Positions 62,037 through 64,000 of a stretch of 64,000 nucleotides of DNA are shown here, one piece after another. Numbering within the stretch: the stretch's first letter is position 1; each line of letters begins with the position of its first letter. The stretch is from positions 2,294,001 to 2,358,000 of the forward strand of contig NZ_CP051682.1 in assembly GCF_012849215.1 (NCBI RefSeq). Reading direction: 5' to 3'. The stretch comes from Mucilaginibacter robiniae. GTDB lineage: Bacteria; Bacteroidota; Bacteroidia; Sphingobacteriales; Sphingobacteriaceae. Under the pieces are notes generated by a model. The model saw only the letters and a list, made by a program, of their open reading frames with translations, was not told where the DNA came from and did not search any database. The translations under genes were made by a program, and so were the position numbers.

Positions 62037-64000
62037 TTATTTAAAGTTTCGGCCTTTATGGAAACTGTCCTCCGGCTGCTGCCAGGTTTTTAACGGCTTG
62101 TCCATCGGGACAAACGGTGAGGCCTTCTCATCGGCCCGGGATAGTGTAAGTACCGGTTGCTTTTCGTTCCGGATAGCCGTCAGGTTCCCTAAAAGTTTGG
62201 TGATGTCGAATATCCGTCTGACGATCACATGGGTAACATCTGTGCGTTCGACAACGCCTTCTACCATGAGTAAACGGGCATGCAGGATGTCTTTACGGTA
62301 TTTATCGAAAAGCTTCGGGAACACAACCAAATTAGTAGTGCCGGTCTCATCTTCCAGGGTAATAAAGCAAACACCTTTGGCTGTTCCGGGCCGCTGACGG
62401 ATTAGGATCAGGCCGGCGGTTTTGATGACCGTTTTGTTTTCCGTTTGATTAGTATCCTTCGCGGTTCTGATATGCAACAGCTCCAAAGTGTGTCGGATAA
62501 AACTGAGTGGGTGCCCCTTGATAGAAAGCCCGGTCGTGGCATAATCCTGTACCACATGTTCGGACAAGCGCAGCGTCGGGAGGACAACCTCCGGTTCATA
62601 ATCACTTGGTGAGGGCTGGCCTTGCATGAGCTGCACCGGGCGGTCATGCAGGGTGGAGACTTCCCAGAGCGCCTGGCGCCGGTCCATGTCCATGGAACGG
62701 AAGGCATCGGCATTGGCGAGCTTTTCCATCGTGGCAACGCTCACTCCGGCATCGCAGATCTGGTGCGGTGCAGTGTAAGGTTTAAGCCGACCTGTTACCA
62801 ATTTAGCGATTTCATCTTCTCTGATGCCACTGATTTCCCGAAAGCCTATACGGATCGCAAAGTACTGCCCCTGCTTAGCCTCCAGCGTATAATCCCATTG
62901 TGAGCGATTCACATCAACAGGCAACATTTTGACGCCGTGTTCCCGGGCGTTACCGACGATCTGAGCGGGCTGATAAAAGCCTATGGGCTGGCTGTTGAGT
63001 AACGCCGTGGCAAACACTTCGGGATAATAAAACTTCAACCAGCAGGAAACATAAACCAGCAGGGCAAAACTGGCTGCATGACTTTCCGGGAATCCGTAAC
63101 TGCCAAAACCTTCCAGCTGTTTAAAAATACGGCGGGCGTATTCCTCACTGTAGCCGCGGGAGGTCATCCCGTTGATCAGTTTTTGCTCGAACTTGCTGAC
63201 CATTCCGTTAAACTTAAAAGTGGCCATTGTTCTTCGCAGCAGATCGGCTTCGCCCGGCGTAAAGCCGGCAGCGACAATAGCCAATTCCATCGCCTGTTCC
63301 TGAAAAAGCGGTACGCCCAAGGTTCGCTCCAGGATAGACCGTATTTCCTCGGAGGGATAATCGACGTCTTCCTCGCCGTTCCGCCGCCTGATGTATGGGT
63401 GTACCATATCGCCTTGGATAGGACCTGGCCGTACAATAGCCACTTCGATAACCAGGTCATAAAAGCAGGTGGGTTTCATGCGCGGCAGCATGGACATCTG
63501 CGCCCGGCTCTCGATCTGGAATACGCCGAGCGTATCCGCTGCGGTAATCATTTCATAAACTTTGGGGTCGTCCTCAGGGATGTTAGCCAGGGTAAGGGTT
63601 TTTCCATAATGGCTTTGCACCAGATCAAAAGCTTTGCGGATACAGGTCAGCATCCCTAAAGCCAGGATATCCACCTTCATAAAACCCAACGCGTCGATGT
63701 CATCCTTGTTCCATTCAATATTGGTCCGGTTTTCCATCCGGGCGTGGAAGATCGGGCACAGGTCGCTAAGCTTACCGTCCGTAATGACAAAGCCGCCCGT
63801 ATGCTGCCCGAGCTGCCGGGGAAAGCCGATCAGCTGGGAAGTGAGTTCTATCACCTTGAGCAAATGCGGATCTTGGTGATTCAGTCCTAACGCATCCAGT
63901 TGCTCCGCTGTAATTTCCTCATCGGTAAGATTGCCGTAAGCGTCCGACAATTGTTTGACCACATCGGCGGAGAGCCCCATGGCACGGCCGACGTCGTTGA
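62037..64000 (-). CDS. dnaE2: Error-prone DNA polymerase, DnaE2-type (partial at window edge)
   Basis: The window holds about 654 codons of the C-terminal two thirds; the frame is open at 64000 and continues upstream. Segments include MKVDILALGMLTCIRKAFDL (catalytic Asp region), RPGPIQGDMVHPYIRRRNGE, TLGVPLFQEQAMELAIVAAG, GFGSYGFPESHAASFALLVY and a C-terminal OB-like RPGTAKGVCFITLEDETGTT. These are typical of DnaE2 rather than the replicative DnaE1. It carries out damage-tolerant synthesis, usually with ImuA and ImuB, which would be upstream of the window. Confidence 0.93.
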   Translation of the reverse strand, partial: NDVGRAMGLSADVVKQLSDAYGNLTDEEITAEQLDALGLNHQDPHLLKVIELTSQLIGFPRQLGQHTGGFVITDGKLSDLCPIFHARMENRTNIEWNKDDIDALGFMKVDILALGMLTCIRKAFDLVQSHYGKTLTLANIPEDDPKVYEMITAADTLGVFQIESRAQMSMLPRMKPTCFYDLVIEVAIVRPGPIQGDMVHPYIRRRNGEEDVDYPSEEIRSILERTLGVPLFQEQAMELAIVAAGFTPGEADLLRRTMATFKFNGMVSKFEQKLINGMTSRGYSEEYARRIFKQLEGFGSYGFPESHAASFALLVYVSCWLKFYYPEVFATALLNSQPIGFYQPAQIVGNAREHGVKMLPVDVNRSQWDYTLEAKQGQYFAIRIGFREISGIREDEIAKLVTGRLKPYTAPHQICDAGVSVATMEKLANADAFRSMDMDRRQALWEVSTLHDRPVQLMQGQPSPSDYEPEVVLPTLRLSEHVVQDYATTGLSIKGHPLSFIRHTLELLHIRTAKDTNQTENKTVIKTAGLILIRQRPGTAKGVCFITLEDETGTTNLVVFPKLFDKYRKDILHARLLMVEGVVERTDVTHVIVRRIFDITKLLGNLTAIRNEKQPVLTLSRADEKASPFVPMDKPLKTWQQPEDSFHKGRNFK

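Overview
The window looks like a chromosomal stretch of a Bacteroidota bacterium, most likely Sphingobacteriaceae (Mucilaginibacter/Pedobacter-like). The reasons are a SusC/SusD pair run by an ECF sigma factor and a FecR anti-sigma factor, a TlpA-type thioredoxin with TPR-like repeats, LytTR/LytS-type regulators, a PRTRC cassette, and double-glycine and LanB-type peptide clusters of the Bacteroidota kind. No rRNA, tRNA or CRISPR was seen. Assignments rest on reading motifs by eye; no database search was possible.

Region 1 (1-8.7 kb) holds the end of a Crp/Fnr regulator, an MDR oxidoreductase, a truncated nitroreductase, a MarR-GNAT fusion, a DUF2000 protein, an Lrp/AsnC regulator divergent from a cysteine-synthase-like enzyme, and a two-gene DsbD system with its alpha domain on a separate gene. 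Region 2 (8.7-17 kb, minus strand) is an ECF sigma / FecR / SusC / SusD / TlpA-thioredoxin locus. Region 3 (17-22.5 kb) has small regulator-enzyme pairs: HAD plus CAT-like acetyltransferase beside a Crp regulator, an alkene reductase beside an HxlR regulator, a SnoaL-like protein, and a broken IS3 element. Region 4 (22.5-29.4 kb) is a TetR-controlled RND efflux operon with a duplicated operator-like sequence. Region 5 (29.4-35.5 kb) is a junkyard of decayed genes around an intact double-HTH protein and an internally duplicated PqiA-like membrane protein. Region 6 (35.5-39.1 kb) is a three-gene ABC-three-component (ABC-3C, DUF3732) conflict system.

Region 7 (39.7-53.6 kb) is the most striking. 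It carries two peptide natural-product systems back to back. The first is a minus-strand array: a TonB-type outer-membrane protein, four intact and one frameshifted double-glycine precursor, a radical SAM/SPASM maturase and a C39-peptidase ABC exporter. The intact cores have four cysteines in a fixed C-x5-C-x6-C-x5-C pattern built from two copies of a 13-residue unit. The second has a full-length LanB dehydratase, a Thr-rich 50-residue candidate precursor with one cysteine and no LanC in view, plus a LytS-type kinase and two LytTR regulators.

Region 8 (54.6-60.3 kb) is an SSB/DUF932/PRTRC cassette typical of plasmids or integrative elements, with a frameshifted ThiF gene. Region 9 (60.8-64 kb) is an AbiEii toxin / HTH antitoxin-like pair and the C-terminal part of error-prone DNA polymerase DnaE2, which runs off the window edge.

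Six copies (four full-length of about 170 bp, two 5'-truncated) of an undescribed-looking MITE-like element lie at 3.7, 17.1, 21.9, 30.7, 39.4 and 53.8 kb, all in the same orientation. They have imperfect terminal inverted repeats beginning TGGA and several internal TGACCA...TTCCG motifs like the multiple end repeats of IS21-type transposons. Three copies abut broken genes (an SDR, an IS3 orfB and an rseP-like protease), and most lie at the joins between accessory modules.
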